From the NCBI GenBank assembly GCA_958296175.1, contig OY282448.1, forward strand, positions 2,914,127 to 2,978,126: DNA of 64,000 nucleotides, in the 5' to 3' direction. A program made the translations under genes and the position numbers. Shown piece after piece: positions 51,803 to 61,041 of this stretch. The DNA is from an uncultured Chloroflexota bacterium. GTDB lineage: Bacteria > Chloroflexota > UBA11872. The notes beneath the pieces were generated by a model that saw nothing but the letters and a program-made list of their open reading frames with translations, made no database searches and was not told the origin of the DNA. The first letter of the stretch is position 1; each line of letters starts with the position of its first letter.

Positions 51803-52819
51803 GTGAAAGCCGCCTACCTGGAATCTGCGCTGCGGGTGCGCACGCGCGACGTGCCCGAGCCGCACCCCGGCCCCGGCGAGGTGCTGGTGCGCGTGCAATC
51901 GGTGGGTGTCTGCGCCTCGGACGTGCACTACTACGAACATGGCCGCATCGGGCGCTACGTGGTGCGCGAGCCGCTGATCCTGGGGCACGAACCGGCGGGT
52001 GAGATCGTCGAGGTCGGCCCCGGCGTCACCACCAGGGCGGTCGGCAACCGCGTCTCCATCGAGCCCGGCGTGCCTTGCCGCACCTGCGCGCACTGCCGGG
52101 CCGGCGATTACAACCTCTGCAGCGACGTGGTGTTCATGGCCACGCCGCCGGTGCACGGCGCGTTCGTGGAGTACGCGGCGCATCCGGCCGACTTCACCTA
52201 TCCCATTCCCGCGCACGTATCGATGGACGAGGCGGCGCTGATCGAACCGTTGTCCGTTGGCCTCTTTGCCGCCCGGCGCGGACGCGCGCGTCTGGGCGAC
52301 CGCGCGGTCATCTTGGGCGCCGGTCCCATTGGGCTGATGACCCTGCTGGCGCTGCGCAGCCAGGGTGTGCCGGACGTGACGCTGGTGGACGTGGAACCGT
52401 TCCGGCTGGCCAAGGCCAACAAGCTGGGCGCGGCCGACGCCGTCGACGCCCGCAGCGAGGACGTTGGCATCACCCGCGCCGGTCAGTTCGACCTCGTGTT
52501 CGAGACCGCCGGCAACCCCGTCACACTGACCCAGACCACACGTCTCGCCCGCCGCGGCGGGCGCGTGGTGCTGGTGGGCATGACCGCCGACGCCCTGACG
52601 CCCATCGACACCAACGAGGTCGTGGACAAGGCGCTGGACGTGGCCGGCGTGTTCCGCTACGCCAACACCTGGCCCGTGGCCGTCGATCTGCTGACCCGCG
52701 GCCTGGTGGACCTCAAACCCCTGGTCACGGCCCATTTCGACCTGAAGGACGCCGGCCACGCCCTGGAAGCCGCCCGCACCCGCAAGGACACACACGTCAA
52801 AGTGATGGTCAGGCCCTAG
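51803..52819 (+). CDS. Zinc-dependent medium-chain alcohol dehydrogenase (sorbitol/threonine dehydrogenase-like)
   Basis: The 338-residue protein has catalytic-zinc residues in GVCASDVHYYEHG and LILGHEPAGEIVEVG. The structural-zinc cysteines are in CRTCAHCRAGDYNLC, and the NAD loop is AVILGAGPIGLMTLLA. HYYEHGRIG is typical of the sorbitol/xylitol dehydrogenase branch, so a polyol is the likely substrate. It starts with GTG, and no ribosome-binding sequence stands out. It is co-oriented with the cyclase gene. Confidence 0.9.
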   Translation: MKAAYLESALRVRTRDVPEPHPGPGEVLVRVQSVGVCASDVHYYEHGRIGRYVVREPLILGHEPAGEIVEVGPGVTTRAVGNRVSIEPGVPCRTCAHCRAGDYNLCSDVVFMATPPVHGAFVEYAAHPADFTYPIPAHVSMDEAALIEPLSVGLFAARRGRARLGDRAVILGAGPIGLMTLLALRSQGVPDVTLVDVEPFRLAKANKLGAADAVDARSEDVGITRAGQFDLVFETAGNPVTLTQTTRLARRGGRVVLVGMTADALTPIDTNEVVDKALDVAGVFRYANTWPVAVDLLTRGLVDLKPLVTAHFDLKDAGHALEAARTRKDTHVKVMVRP

Positions 52820-52938
52820 CGAGAGCCTTGCATCATCGCCATCCCCGTTCCTTCCGCCATTCCTGACCGCGCCTTCATTCCCAATCCCTCGACCGGGAGC
52901 AATCCAGCCGGCGGGCTGCTGATTCGCTGGAGGCTGCG

Positions 52939-53523
52939 ATGAACGTGTGGAACGCGGCAACGGCCGAGTGGTACGCCCGCCGGCACGGGGAATCCGCCGC
53001 GAGCCGGCTGGCCGTGGATGCGCTGGAGCTGGCGCCGGGGTCGGTGATCGTGGACGTTGGCTGCGGGACTGGCGCTGCGCTGCGGCATGCCGCGGCTCGG
53101 GCCGCGCTTGGCGTTCTGATCGGCATCGACCCCGTGCCGCGCATGCTCGAAATTGCGCAGGAGCGGGCAGCGCCCCATCCCCACGCGGGTCTGATCGAGT
53201 TTGGCATCGGCGCGGCCGAGGCTCTGCCTGTCGAGGACGCCGCGGCCGACGTGGTGTTCGCCTTCGATTCGTTCGACCATTGGAGCAACCAGGCGCACGG
53301 CCTGGCCGAGATTCGCCGTGTGCTTCGCCCCGAGGGGCGCCTCGTTGTGACCAAGGACGCCGGCGTCCCCGACGCGCGCCAGGGGCGTCAGACCCTTGCC
53401 CGGGCGCTGGCGCGCGCCGGCTTTTCTGTGTCGCGGCAGGACGACATCCACGCACGCGGCGTGTCGTTCACGTTGTTCGAATGCGCAGCCGCCGACCAGC
53501 TGGAGACACGGCCGCTCCGTTGA
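52939..53523 (+). CDS. Class I SAM-dependent methyltransferase
   Basis: The 194-residue protein has motif I VIVDVGCGTGAALRHAA, the acidic strand-2 end GIDPVPRMLEIA, and motif IV AADVVFAFDSFDHWSN. It is close to the UbiE/Methyltransf_11 type. The C-terminal part (RARGVSFTLFECAAADQ-like end) is short, so no separate substrate domain is present. Target unknown. A strong GC hairpin begins just after its stop. Confidence 0.85.
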   Translation: MNVWNAATAEWYARRHGESAASRLAVDALELAPGSVIVDVGCGTGAALRHAAARAALGVLIGIDPVPRMLEIAQERAAPHPHAGLIEFGIGAAEALPVEDAAADVVFAFDSFDHWSNQAHGLAEIRRVLRPEGRLVVTKDAGVPDARQGRQTLARALARAGFSVSRQDDIHARGVSFTLFECAAADQLETRPLR

Positions 53524-53525
53524 CC

Positions 53526-53558
53526 GGACCCGGCCCTGCAGCAGGCAGGGCCGGGTCC
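53526..53558. terminator. Strong GC hairpin between convergent genes
   Basis: GGACCCGGCCCTGC pairs perfectly with GCAGGGCCGGGTCC around a five-base AGCAG loop, a 14-bp stem. It starts 3 nt after the methyltransferase stop and faces the convergent LUD-fusion gene, so it can serve both strands. There is no T-run. Confidence 0.7.
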
Positions 53559-53637
53559 CCAGAACTGATGCGGGCCAGGGTGGCGGCCTCTTCCGACCCC
53601 GCCGTCCGGCGCCCGGAGCCGCGCGGCCTGCGGCGCA

Positions 53638-55836
53638 TCAGCGCGGCCGCTCGCCGCGGCGCATCGCCGCCCGGAGCAGCTCGACAAGGTGGAGCGCCCG
53701 ACCGGCGCCTGGCGGCCGCGGGCCTTCGCGCAGGTGCAGCAGGCAGCCTGGGTTGTCGACGCAGACCTGTTCGGCGCCAGTATCGGCGAAGGCTTCCAGC
53801 TTGCGGGCGCGCATGCGCTGGGCCACCTCGGGATGGTCGAACGAGAACGAGCCGCCGAAGCCGCAGCATTCGCCGGCGTCCGGCGCCTCCACCACCGTAT
53901 AGCCGGCCTGCGTCAGGAGCGCGCGGGCTTCGGGACCCAGGCCCAGGCCGTGTTTCGACTGGCAGGCGTCGTGGATCGTGACCGTGCCCTGTGCGCCCGC
54001 GCCCAGGCCCTGGCTCGGCCCGCGTTCGGCGGCGAAGCTGGCAAAGTCCCGCACCTTTGCCGCGGCGTCCGCGGCCCGTCTGGCCCAAGCCGCGTCGCCG
54101 TCGACGAGCCGCTGGTAGTCGTGCTGGATCGCCCCGACGCAACTGGTGGAGGTGCTGACGACCACGTCCACGTCCAGCGCTTCGATGCGCTCGATCGTCT
54201 GCCGCATCATGCGCGCGGCGGCCGCGCGGTCGCCGGCATTGATGGCCGGCAGCCCGCAGCAGGAGGGGAACGCGGCCGGCGCCACCTGCGCGCCGAGAGC
54301 CGTCAGCACCTCCACCGCCGCCTCGCCAATGTCGGGCGCCAGCCAGTCCGTCAGGCAGCCGGGGAAGTAGGCGGCGCGCGTGGGCTTTTCGGCCGCAGCC
54401 TGCGGGGGGCGTTCGGCCGCGGCCTGCGCAAGCGCCTGGATGCGGTCGCGGAACGGGCGCCGCGCGATGGGCGGCAGCGGGCGGCGCTGGAGCGGCGAGC
54501 CGGGCAGCCGCCGCGCCAGGGACTGCGCGCCTGGGACGGCCGCCGCCAGCCGCAGGCTGCGTTCCGTCAGCCGCTCGTTGGCCAGCACCGTCAGCGCGCG
54601 CTGCTTGAGGCGGCTTCGCGCGTGGCCCGCGGCCGCGGCGCGTTCGCGCACGTCCAGAATCAGATCGGGGATGGGAATGTGCGCCGGGCAGACGCTGGCG
54701 CAAGCGCCGCAGCTCGTACACAGCGACTGCGGCCCCGCCGCGTGTTCCAGCCCGTGGTGAAACGGCGTGAGCAGCAACCCGATCGGCCCCGTGTAGACGT
54801 GCCCCATGGCGTGTCCGCCCACCTGCTGATAGGACGGGCAGACGTTCGAACAGGCCCCGCAGCGCACGCATTGCAGCGCCTCCCGCATGCGCGGGTCCTG
54901 CCGCAGCGCCTCGCGTCCGTTGTCCAGCAGCACGATATGCACGTGCTTGGGGCCGTGGACGCCCATCGACAGCGACATTTCGATGTCGGCGCTGCGGCTG
55001 GGTCCCGAGATGAACGAGACGTAGGTCGAAATCGGCTGACCGGTGGCGCTGCGCGGCAGCATTTCCAGCATGGCCGCGGCGTCCCGCAGACGCGGCACCA
55101 GCTTGTCGATGCCGGCAATCACGACGTGCAGCGGCGGCAGGGCGCTGGCCAGCCGGGCGTTGCCCTCGTTGCTGACCAGCATGACCGTGCCCGTCTCGGC
55201 CACCAGCGCGTTGGCGCCGGTGATTCCCGCGCCCGCCGCGATGAAGCGTTCCCGCAGATAGCGGCGCGCAGCCGCCACCAGCGTGTCGGGGTCCGCGGGC
55301 AGCGGCTCGCCGGTGGCGGCGCCGATCAGCTCGGCGGCCCGCTCGCGGGTGACGTGCATTGCCGGGGCGATGATGTGCGACGGCCGCTCGCCGGCGATCT
55401 GCACCAGAAACTCGCCCAGGTCCGTCTCCACCACCTCGATATCGCGGGCTTCCAGCGCCTGATTGAGGCCAATCTCCTCGGTGGCCATCGACTTGCTCTT
55501 GACCACCATCGAGACGGCGTGGGTTTGCAGCACCTGGAGCACCGCCGCGACGGCTCCGGCCGCGTCGGTGGGCGCGTGCACCACGGCGCCTGCCGCCTCG
55601 GCGGCGTCCGTGAACTCGCGCACGAGCTGCGGCAGCCGCTCCAGCGCCGCTCGCCGCTGCGCGCCCAGCGCGGCCTGCGCCTGGGTGAAATTCCCGTCGG
55701 CGTAGGCCGCCTGGCGGCGCGCGTTCATGGTCGGCAGCGTGCGGCCCAGCGCCACCGGCAGCGAGGACGAGTCCAGCGCCTCGCGCAGGCGCGTCTCGAA
55801 CGGCGGGATCGCGTGCCCCGTGCTGCCGGACGCCAT
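53638..55836 (-). CDS. Fused lactate-utilisation-type oxidoreductase: LUD domain, two 4Fe-4S clusters, CCG domains
   Basis: The 732-residue protein combines three parts. Residues about 70-310 are a LUD (LutB/LutC) domain, with VSMVVKSKSMATEEIGLN and ETGTVMLVSNEGNARL. Residues about 315-420 are a ferredoxin domain with CVRCGACSNVCP and CTSCGACASVCP. Residues about 490-730 form a LutA/GlpC-like CCG region (YFPGCLTDW, FPSCCGLPA, DACQSKHGLG, GECCGFGGSF). In the Lut system LutA and LutB are separate; here they are one chain. It should pass electrons from a hydroxy acid such as lactate to the respiratory chain. It overlaps the upstream NmrA-like gene (TGATG). Confidence 0.88.
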   Translation of the reverse strand: MASGSTGHAIPPFETRLREALDSSSLPVALGRTLPTMNARRQAAYADGNFTQAQAALGAQRRAALERLPQLVREFTDAAEAAGAVVHAPTDAAGAVAAVLQVLQTHAVSMVVKSKSMATEEIGLNQALEARDIEVVETDLGEFLVQIAGERPSHIIAPAMHVTRERAAELIGAATGEPLPADPDTLVAAARRYLRERFIAAGAGITGANALVAETGTVMLVSNEGNARLASALPPLHVVIAGIDKLVPRLRDAAAMLEMLPRSATGQPISTYVSFISGPSRSADIEMSLSMGVHGPKHVHIVLLDNGREALRQDPRMREALQCVRCGACSNVCPSYQQVGGHAMGHVYTGPIGLLLTPFHHGLEHAAGPQSLCTSCGACASVCPAHIPIPDLILDVRERAAAAGHARSRLKQRALTVLANERLTERSLRLAAAVPGAQSLARRLPGSPLQRRPLPPIARRPFRDRIQALAQAAAERPPQAAAEKPTRAAYFPGCLTDWLAPDIGEAAVEVLTALGAQVAPAAFPSCCGLPAINAGDRAAAARMMRQTIERIEALDVDVVVSTSTSCVGAIQHDYQRLVDGDAAWARRAADAAAKVRDFASFAAERGPSQGLGAGAQGTVTIHDACQSKHGLGLGPEARALLTQAGYTVVEAPDAGECCGFGGSFSFDHPEVAQRMRARKLEAFADTGAEQVCVDNPGCLLHLREGPRPPGAGRALHLVELLRAAMRRGERPR

Positions 55837-56795
55837 CAGCGGGTCATCGTTCGACGCGGCTCTCGCACGAATGCCCGTCCGAGCGCCGCGGCGTTCGCCC
55901 GCACCCAGGCCGAGAGCTCGATGCGGCCCATGGGTTCGGCGGTCGAGTCGAGGCGGTTGCGCGCCAGCCCGACGAGTTCGTCGGACGTGAGCACCGTTTC
56001 GCGCAGGCAGAGCGACGCGGCCGCGTACAGGCCTCGGCAGGCCGCCATCGGAAGCCGCACCACGCGGGCGGGTCGGCCGGTGAGCGCCAGCCCGGTCTGG
56101 CGCACGAACGCGCCGAACTCCGGGCGCTCCGGCCCCGTCGCGTCGCGGGCGAAGCTGTCGCTCGACTCGATCGCGGCAACCACGGCCTGGGCGAAGTCGT
56201 CCACGTGGATGGGGCGGATGCGGTAGGCCGGGCCGGCCGGGATTGGGACCACGGGCATGCGGCGGGCGGCCCAGGCGATGTTCTCGACCAAGATCCCGCC
56301 GCCCCCGAAGAAGCAGGCCGGACGCAGGATTGCATAGGGGATGCCGCAGGAACGCACGCTTGCCTCGACGGCCGCCTTGCCTGCGTAGTAGGGCAGGTCG
56401 GGGTCGAGACCCGGGTTGGCAATCGACGTCCACACCAGCCGGCGGACGCCCGCCTCGACAGCCGCCGCCGCGAGCGCCCGCGAGCGCTCGACGGCCAGTT
56501 GGTGCGACGTCCAGGGACCCCGGTGGCCGATCGGCGGCCGGTCGTGCCGGGTCCAGTACCCGCAGTAGAGGGCGTCGACGCCGCGCAGGGAACGCGCCAG
56601 CGAGCGCACGTCGAATGCGCCGTACGGCGCGGCTTCGACCTGCCCGCCGTGGGGGTCAGGGTCGGGGACCGGGCGCGACGTGAGCGACCTTACGGCGTAT
56701 CCCCGCTCCAGCAACCGGGCCGCGACGACGCGGCCCGAGTACGACCAGGCGCCGGTGACGGCGACCGCCGCCCGCGCAGTCACGCGCCAGCGCAC
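55836..56795 (-). CDS. NAD(P)-binding NmrA/atypical SDR protein
   Basis: The 319-residue protein has the nucleotide loop VAVTGAWSYSGRVVAARLL and LVWTSIANPGLDPDLPYYAGKAAVE, with Tyr and Lys in SDR-like spacing, followed by IRPIHVDDFAQAVV. It belongs to the NmrA/complex-I NDUFA9-like group, which includes quinone or sugar-nucleotide related reductases. Its stop overlaps the ATG of the LUD-fusion gene by one base, so both are translated from one message, suggesting a linked redox role. Confidence 0.8.
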   Translation of the reverse strand: MRWRVTARAAVAVTGAWSYSGRVVAARLLERGYAVRSLTSRPVPDPDPHGGQVEAAPYGAFDVRSLARSLRGVDALYCGYWTRHDRPPIGHRGPWTSHQLAVERSRALAAAAVEAGVRRLVWTSIANPGLDPDLPYYAGKAAVEASVRSCGIPYAILRPACFFGGGGILVENIAWAARRMPVVPIPAGPAYRIRPIHVDDFAQAVVAAIESSDSFARDATGPERPEFGAFVRQTGLALTGRPARVVRLPMAACRGLYAAASLCLRETVLTSDELVGLARNRLDSTAEPMGRIELSAWVRANAAALGRAFVREPRRTMTR

Positions 56796-56853
56796 CCCGC
56801 GGGACCGTCGCCGCCGGACGCCGTCAGCGGATCACTCCCCGCCCTCGACCCGC

Positions 56854-57858
56854 TCACCACGGCAGGCGGTGATAGTCGGTCAGGTGCACTTCGCGGCCCG
56901 TGATGCTGGACTCCTCGGCGGCGACCAGGATTTCCAGAATGTGGCGGCCGTAGTGGCTGCTGGTTTGCGGCCGGATGCCCATGGCCGCGGCCTCGGCAAA
57001 GTGCCGGTACTGCTCGGCGAAGCCGTGCTTGCCGTCGTGCTCCACCTCGCGCCATTGGTTGTTCGCGCCGATCCGCAGCGAGCCGCGCACGTTGTATTGA
57101 ATCTCGCCCAGCGCACAGTGCGCCTCGATGCCGTCCGTGGCGCAGCCGTGCGCGCTGCCGACCACCACCACCAGACCGGGGACGCCGTTGGCAAACTGCA
57201 CGAACGCGGTGGTGGCGTCGTCGGCGCCCTGATAGTGCATGGAGGTGCTCTGCCGCGCCTTCACGGCCACCGCCTTGGCGCCCACGCAGTGCACCAGCCA
57301 GTCCACGGCGTGCACGCCGTTGCCCATCCACATGCCGCCGCCCATCCAGCGCGAGCGGTACTGGTAGCGGCGTCCGCCGTAGCCCCAGTTCTTGTTGAAC
57401 CTGGAAAGCGCCGTGACCACCGGCCCCAGCTCGTTGGTATCCAGAATCTCGCGCGCCTTGCGCACGGCGGGATGGAAACGGCCCGTCAGCCCGATTTGCA
57501 GGATTTTCCCGGCGGCGCGTTCGGCCTCGATCATGCGGTCGCACTCGTCCAGCGTGATTGCCATCGGCTTTTCCACCAGCACGTGGCGGCCCGCGTTCAG
57601 CGCGTCGATGGTCAGGTCGGCGTGCAGGTGGTGCCCCAGCACGATGGCCACCGCGTCCACGTTGGGGTCCTCCAGCAGCTTGTGGTGGTTCTCGTAGACC
57701 GCCGGGATCTCCCAATCCTTGCGGTGCGACTCCCGCAGGTCCTCCACCAGGTCCGCCGCCGCAACACAGCGCGCAAACCCCTCGTCCTCGGCAACCTTCA
57801 GCGCGGTCAGGTGCTGCCGCGCAATCCCCCCCAAGCCAACGATCCCAATGCCCAACAT
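56854..57858 (-). CDS. Gfo/Idh/MocA-family oxidoreductase
   Basis: From the ATG at 57858 the protein is 334 residues. It starts LGIGIVGLGGIARQHLTALK, with HVLVEKPMAITLDECDRMIEAE (catalytic Lys in EKP) and GNGVHAVDWLVHCVG in the G-x-x-x-H region. GGAG upstream supports this ATG over one five codons earlier. It oxidises a sugar or inositol derivative with NAD(P). It is only distantly similar to the 386-residue family member at 35487 and has no isomerase gene beside it. Confidence 0.9.
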   Translation of the reverse strand: MLGIGIVGLGGIARQHLTALKVAEDEGFARCVAAADLVEDLRESHRKDWEIPAVYENHHKLLEDPNVDAVAIVLGHHLHADLTIDALNAGRHVLVEKPMAITLDECDRMIEAERAAGKILQIGLTGRFHPAVRKAREILDTNELGPVVTALSRFNKNWGYGGRRYQYRSRWMGGGMWMGNGVHAVDWLVHCVGAKAVAVKARQSTSMHYQGADDATTAFVQFANGVPGLVVVVGSAHGCATDGIEAHCALGEIQYNVRGSLRIGANNQWREVEHDGKHGFAEQYRHFAEAAAMGIRPQTSSHYGRHILEILVAAEESSITGREVHLTDYHRLPW

Positions 57859-57873
57859 TCCGCTGCTCCCCAT

Positions 57874-58232
57874 TCCGACGCCTGGCGCCGCCTCCTATGG
57901 TGCCAGCGCAAACGCACGTCCGCGCCCGCGGCCGCCGCGCGGCAGATATGACGATGCCGCCCGTGACTGTGACAGCGGTCGACCGAGACAGCGGCGCCCG
58001 CCCCCGAGGACCGCGCGCCGCACGTGGCCGCTGCGCCGGCACGTCATCGGTGGGGTCGATGACGCACCTGCGCCGCACCGCTGACGGGATAGAAACCAAC
58101 CCGCGCCCATCGCCGCACCGCAGCGGCTATACTGCCAATCGGCGTTTGCGCGCCGCCCGTGTCTGTTTTCACTTCAACAGCGATTTCCTTGCGCTTCCGC
58201 CTGAGATTCCCACGCCATTCAGGAGCAATGCC
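57874..58232. other. Gap of 359 nt, no gene recognised
   Basis: This divergent region separates the Gfo/Idh gene from the broken DUF262 gene. A TATACT at about 58128 may be a -10 element for the right-hand gene, and AGGAG lies 8 nt before its GTG. Frames across the gap are arginine- and proline-rich and look non-coding. Confidence 0.45.
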
Positions 58233-59088
58233 GTGTACCAGACTGCCGAAACGATTCGAGCTACGCTCGACCAAATCCAGCAGAACCAACTGGTATTGCC
58301 TGCAATCCAGCGCGAGTTCGTATGGCGCCCCGAGCAAGTCTGCCGATTGTTCGACAGCATCATGCAAGGATACCCGTTTGGAGCCTTCCTCTACTGGCAG
58401 GTCGATCCCAAGAACAGCAATAAGTTCAAGTTTTACGACTTTGTGCTTAATTATCACCAACGGGACAACCCCCATTGCCCGCCGCTGCCTTCGATGCACG
58501 ACAAACAACTGATCGCGGTGTTGGATGGGCAGCAGCGGCCTGGACACTCTGCTGACCGCCCTGCGGCGAGTCATCGAAGAACATGGGAGCGAATCGTTTC
58601 CTGTCGACCGGATACACGAACAAATGACGCGGCGAGGCAAGACGCTGGTCTTCGAGGAGGAAGAGATCGAGGAGCTGGTCGACATGCAGGTCGGCAACAG
58701 AATGACCTTCGCTCTGCTGTCGCTGCTTTTTCCGTTCGTCGATATGCGCTATCAGTTCCACCTCGACCACGTCTTCCCCTCGGCGCGACTCACCGAACGT
58801 CAGCTTCAGCGAGCCGGTGTGCCAGACGATCGAATCAGTGAATTCACGCTCCGCAAGAACGGGCTCGCCAATCTGCAGCTGCTGGATGGCGCGGAGAATG
58901 CCGAAAAGAGCGCCTCTATGCCGGCGGACTGGCTTACCCGGTCGTTCCCCGACCCCGCAAGCAGGCGGGACTACCAAGACCGCCACCTGCTGGGTGACGT
59001 TCCCGCGTCGATCACGGAGTTCGTCGAATTCTATGATGCGCGGAGGGAACGGTTGAAGGAGCAAATCACGCACTTGCTGGGTTCGTAA
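58233..59088 (+). pseudogene. DUF262/DUF1524 (GmrSD-like) gene disrupted by an internal deletion and frameshift
   Basis: From the GTG at 58233, with AGGAG upstream, the frame encodes a typical DUF262 start: LVLPAIQREFVWRPEQVCRLFDSIMQGYPFGAFLYW, up to the conserved LIAVLDGQQR. Immediately after this the frame shifts and the expected few hundred residues are missing. A second frame (58525-59088) encodes the C-terminal end, with HLDHVFPSARL (HNH-type His-Asp-His) and RKNGLANLQLLDG of DUF1524. Intact members are type IV-like modification-dependent nucleases of about 550-700 residues. This copy is a defence relic. Confidence 0.82.
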
Positions 59089-59246
59089 CTTCGGCCCTCC
59101 GTCCAGACGCGTGATCGAGACGCTGGCGGGGCGGCGCGCCAATCTCGAGTGTGTGGTACCGTTGCGGCGCGGTCGACAAAGGTTGTCCCGCGGGTAACGT
59201 TGCAGGTCCATGCGTTGGATATTGAAGTCCACGGCCGCGCCCGTGA

Positions 59247-60989
59247 GTGACGGCTGACGTGCCGCCGCCTGCGTTGTGCCCCGCGCTGCTGAGCAAAGAG
59301 CGCAGCGTTGCACCGCCGAACTACAACCGCTGGCTGACCCCGACGGCGGCGGTCGCCGTGCATCTGTGCATCGGCTCGGTGTATTCCTGGAGCATCTTCA
59401 ACCCCGTGCTGGTCAAGGAGCTGGGCGTGGCGGCCAGCGCGGCGGACGACTGGAGCCTCGGCTCGGTGGTGTGGATTTTCTCCATCGCCATCCTGGTCCT
59501 GGGCGGCGCCGCCACGGTGGTTGGACGCTGGTCCACGGATCTCGGCCCCCGCTGCATCGGCGTGGCGGCCGCGTGTTTCTGGGGCGGAGGGCTGGCGGTC
59601 GCGGCCGCGGGCATTTATCTGCATCAGTTGTGGCTGCTGTATCTGGGCTACGGCGTGCTGGGCGGGTGCGGGTTGGGCATGGGCTACATCATGCCGGTGC
59701 CCACGCTCATCAGCTGGTTTCCGCACCGGCGGGGCATGGCCACCGGGCTGGCGATCATGGGATTCGGCGGCGGCGCCATGATCGGCGCTCCCTTGCAGGA
59801 ATTCTTGATTCGAACCTTCTACCAGGCGCCGCAATATTTGGGCGCCGCGGATGCGGTTCCATTGGTTACCCAGGGCGGGCGGCGGTTCGCCGAGGTTTCC
59901 GGGCGCATGGTGGAGGTGGTAGCCGCCAACGCGGCTGACGCGGCCAACATGATCGTGCCCGGTCTCGAGGGGGTCTACGTGGTCGGCAGCGGCGCCACCG
60001 GCGCCGCCCAGACGTTTCTCGTCTTGGGCGCGGGCTATTTCCTGGTGATGCTGGCCGCTTCGTTCATCATTCGCACCCCAGCGCCCGGCTGGGCGCCCGA
60101 CGCGGACCAGCCGGGCGCATCCACGGAAGCCCGCGGGCCGCGCCGCACGCCGGCGCCCGACGTCCACGTCAACCAGGCAGTCAAGACGCCGCAGTTTTAC
60201 CTGCTGTGGCTGCTGCTGTGCCTGAACGTCACGGCTGGCATCGGCGTGCTGGGCGTGGCCAGCACCATGATGACGGACATCTTTGGCTCGTCCCTCCCCG
60301 GCGTCGTCACCCCCGCATTCGCAGGTTTCTACGTCCTGATGATCAGCGCGTTCAACATGGCCGGGCGCTTCTTTTGGTCGTCCATCTCGGATTACATCGG
60401 CAGAAAACTCACCTATACGTGCTTCTTCGCGCTGGGCGGACTGCTCTATTTGTCAGTGCCGTTCACCGCGCGCATGATCAGCGTCGACGCCGCCATCGTC
60501 TGGCTTGTCTTGTTCTACGTCATCACCATGCTCATCTTCACCATGTACGGCGGCGGGTTCGCCACTATTCCGGCCTATATCACCGACGTGTTCGGCACGA
60601 TGCACGTTGCGGCGATTCACGGGCGGCTGTTGACGGCCTGGAGCGCGGCGGGCGTGCTGGGGCCGCTCGTGCTGACCAGTCTGCGCAACGCGGCCATCGA
60701 CCGCTCGATTCACGACGTGGCGCGCACCGTCGACCCTGACACGTTCAGCGCCAAGTTCGGCGCGCCCATCAGCCAGTTGAACGAATTGATCGAAGCCAGG
60801 ACCGTCACGATCGCCCAGCTCATGGACATAGCGCCGCCGGGCACGACCGACCCGACGACGGGGCTGTACGACACGACCATGTTCGCCATGGCGGCGCTGC
60901 TGGCCGTGGCGTTTGCGGCCAACCTGTTCGTGCGGCCTGCGGGCGCGCGGCGGCGGGCGGGCGCCGCCCCGCAGGCCGCCGAGGCGTGA
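59247..60989 (+). CDS. MFS transporter, oxalate/formate antiporter (OFA) family
   Basis: The 580-residue protein has about 12 membrane helices. OFA-type features include NYNRWLTPTAAVAVHLCIGSVYSWSIFNP (core CIGSVYSWSIFNP), GCGLGMGYIMPVPTLISWFPHRRGMATGLAIMGFGGGAMI and AGRFFWSSISDYIGRKLTY. It probably exchanges small carboxylates. A soluble insert of about 70 residues lies between helices 6 and 7. The start is GTG at 59247 or 59259. It is followed 52 nt later by an amidohydrolase gene, suggesting uptake of its substrate. Confidence 0.88.
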   Translation: MTADVPPPALCPALLSKERSVAPPNYNRWLTPTAAVAVHLCIGSVYSWSIFNPVLVKELGVAASAADDWSLGSVVWIFSIAILVLGGAATVVGRWSTDLGPRCIGVAAACFWGGGLAVAAAGIYLHQLWLLYLGYGVLGGCGLGMGYIMPVPTLISWFPHRRGMATGLAIMGFGGGAMIGAPLQEFLIRTFYQAPQYLGAADAVPLVTQGGRRFAEVSGRMVEVVAANAADAANMIVPGLEGVYVVGSGATGAAQTFLVLGAGYFLVMLAASFIIRTPAPGWAPDADQPGASTEARGPRRTPAPDVHVNQAVKTPQFYLLWLLLCLNVTAGIGVLGVASTMMTDIFGSSLPGVVTPAFAGFYVLMISAFNMAGRFFWSSISDYIGRKLTYTCFFALGGLLYLSVPFTARMISVDAAIVWLVLFYVITMLIFTMYGGGFATIPAYITDVFGTMHVAAIHGRLLTAWSAAGVLGPLVLTSLRNAAIDRSIHDVARTVDPDTFSAKFGAPISQLNELIEARTVTIAQLMDIAPPGTTDPTTGLYDTTMFAMAALLAVAFAANLFVRPAGARRRAGAAPQAAEA

Positions 60990-61041
60990 CAGCCGCCGCC
61001 GGGCTAGAATCCGGCGCCGGTCGCGGACGGACCCGCCGCTC

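Noticed and set aside
53689..56226. 845-codon plus-strand frame antisense to the LUD fusion gene
   Set aside because: Shadow frame caused by high GC. The minus strand carries intact iron-sulfur motifs.
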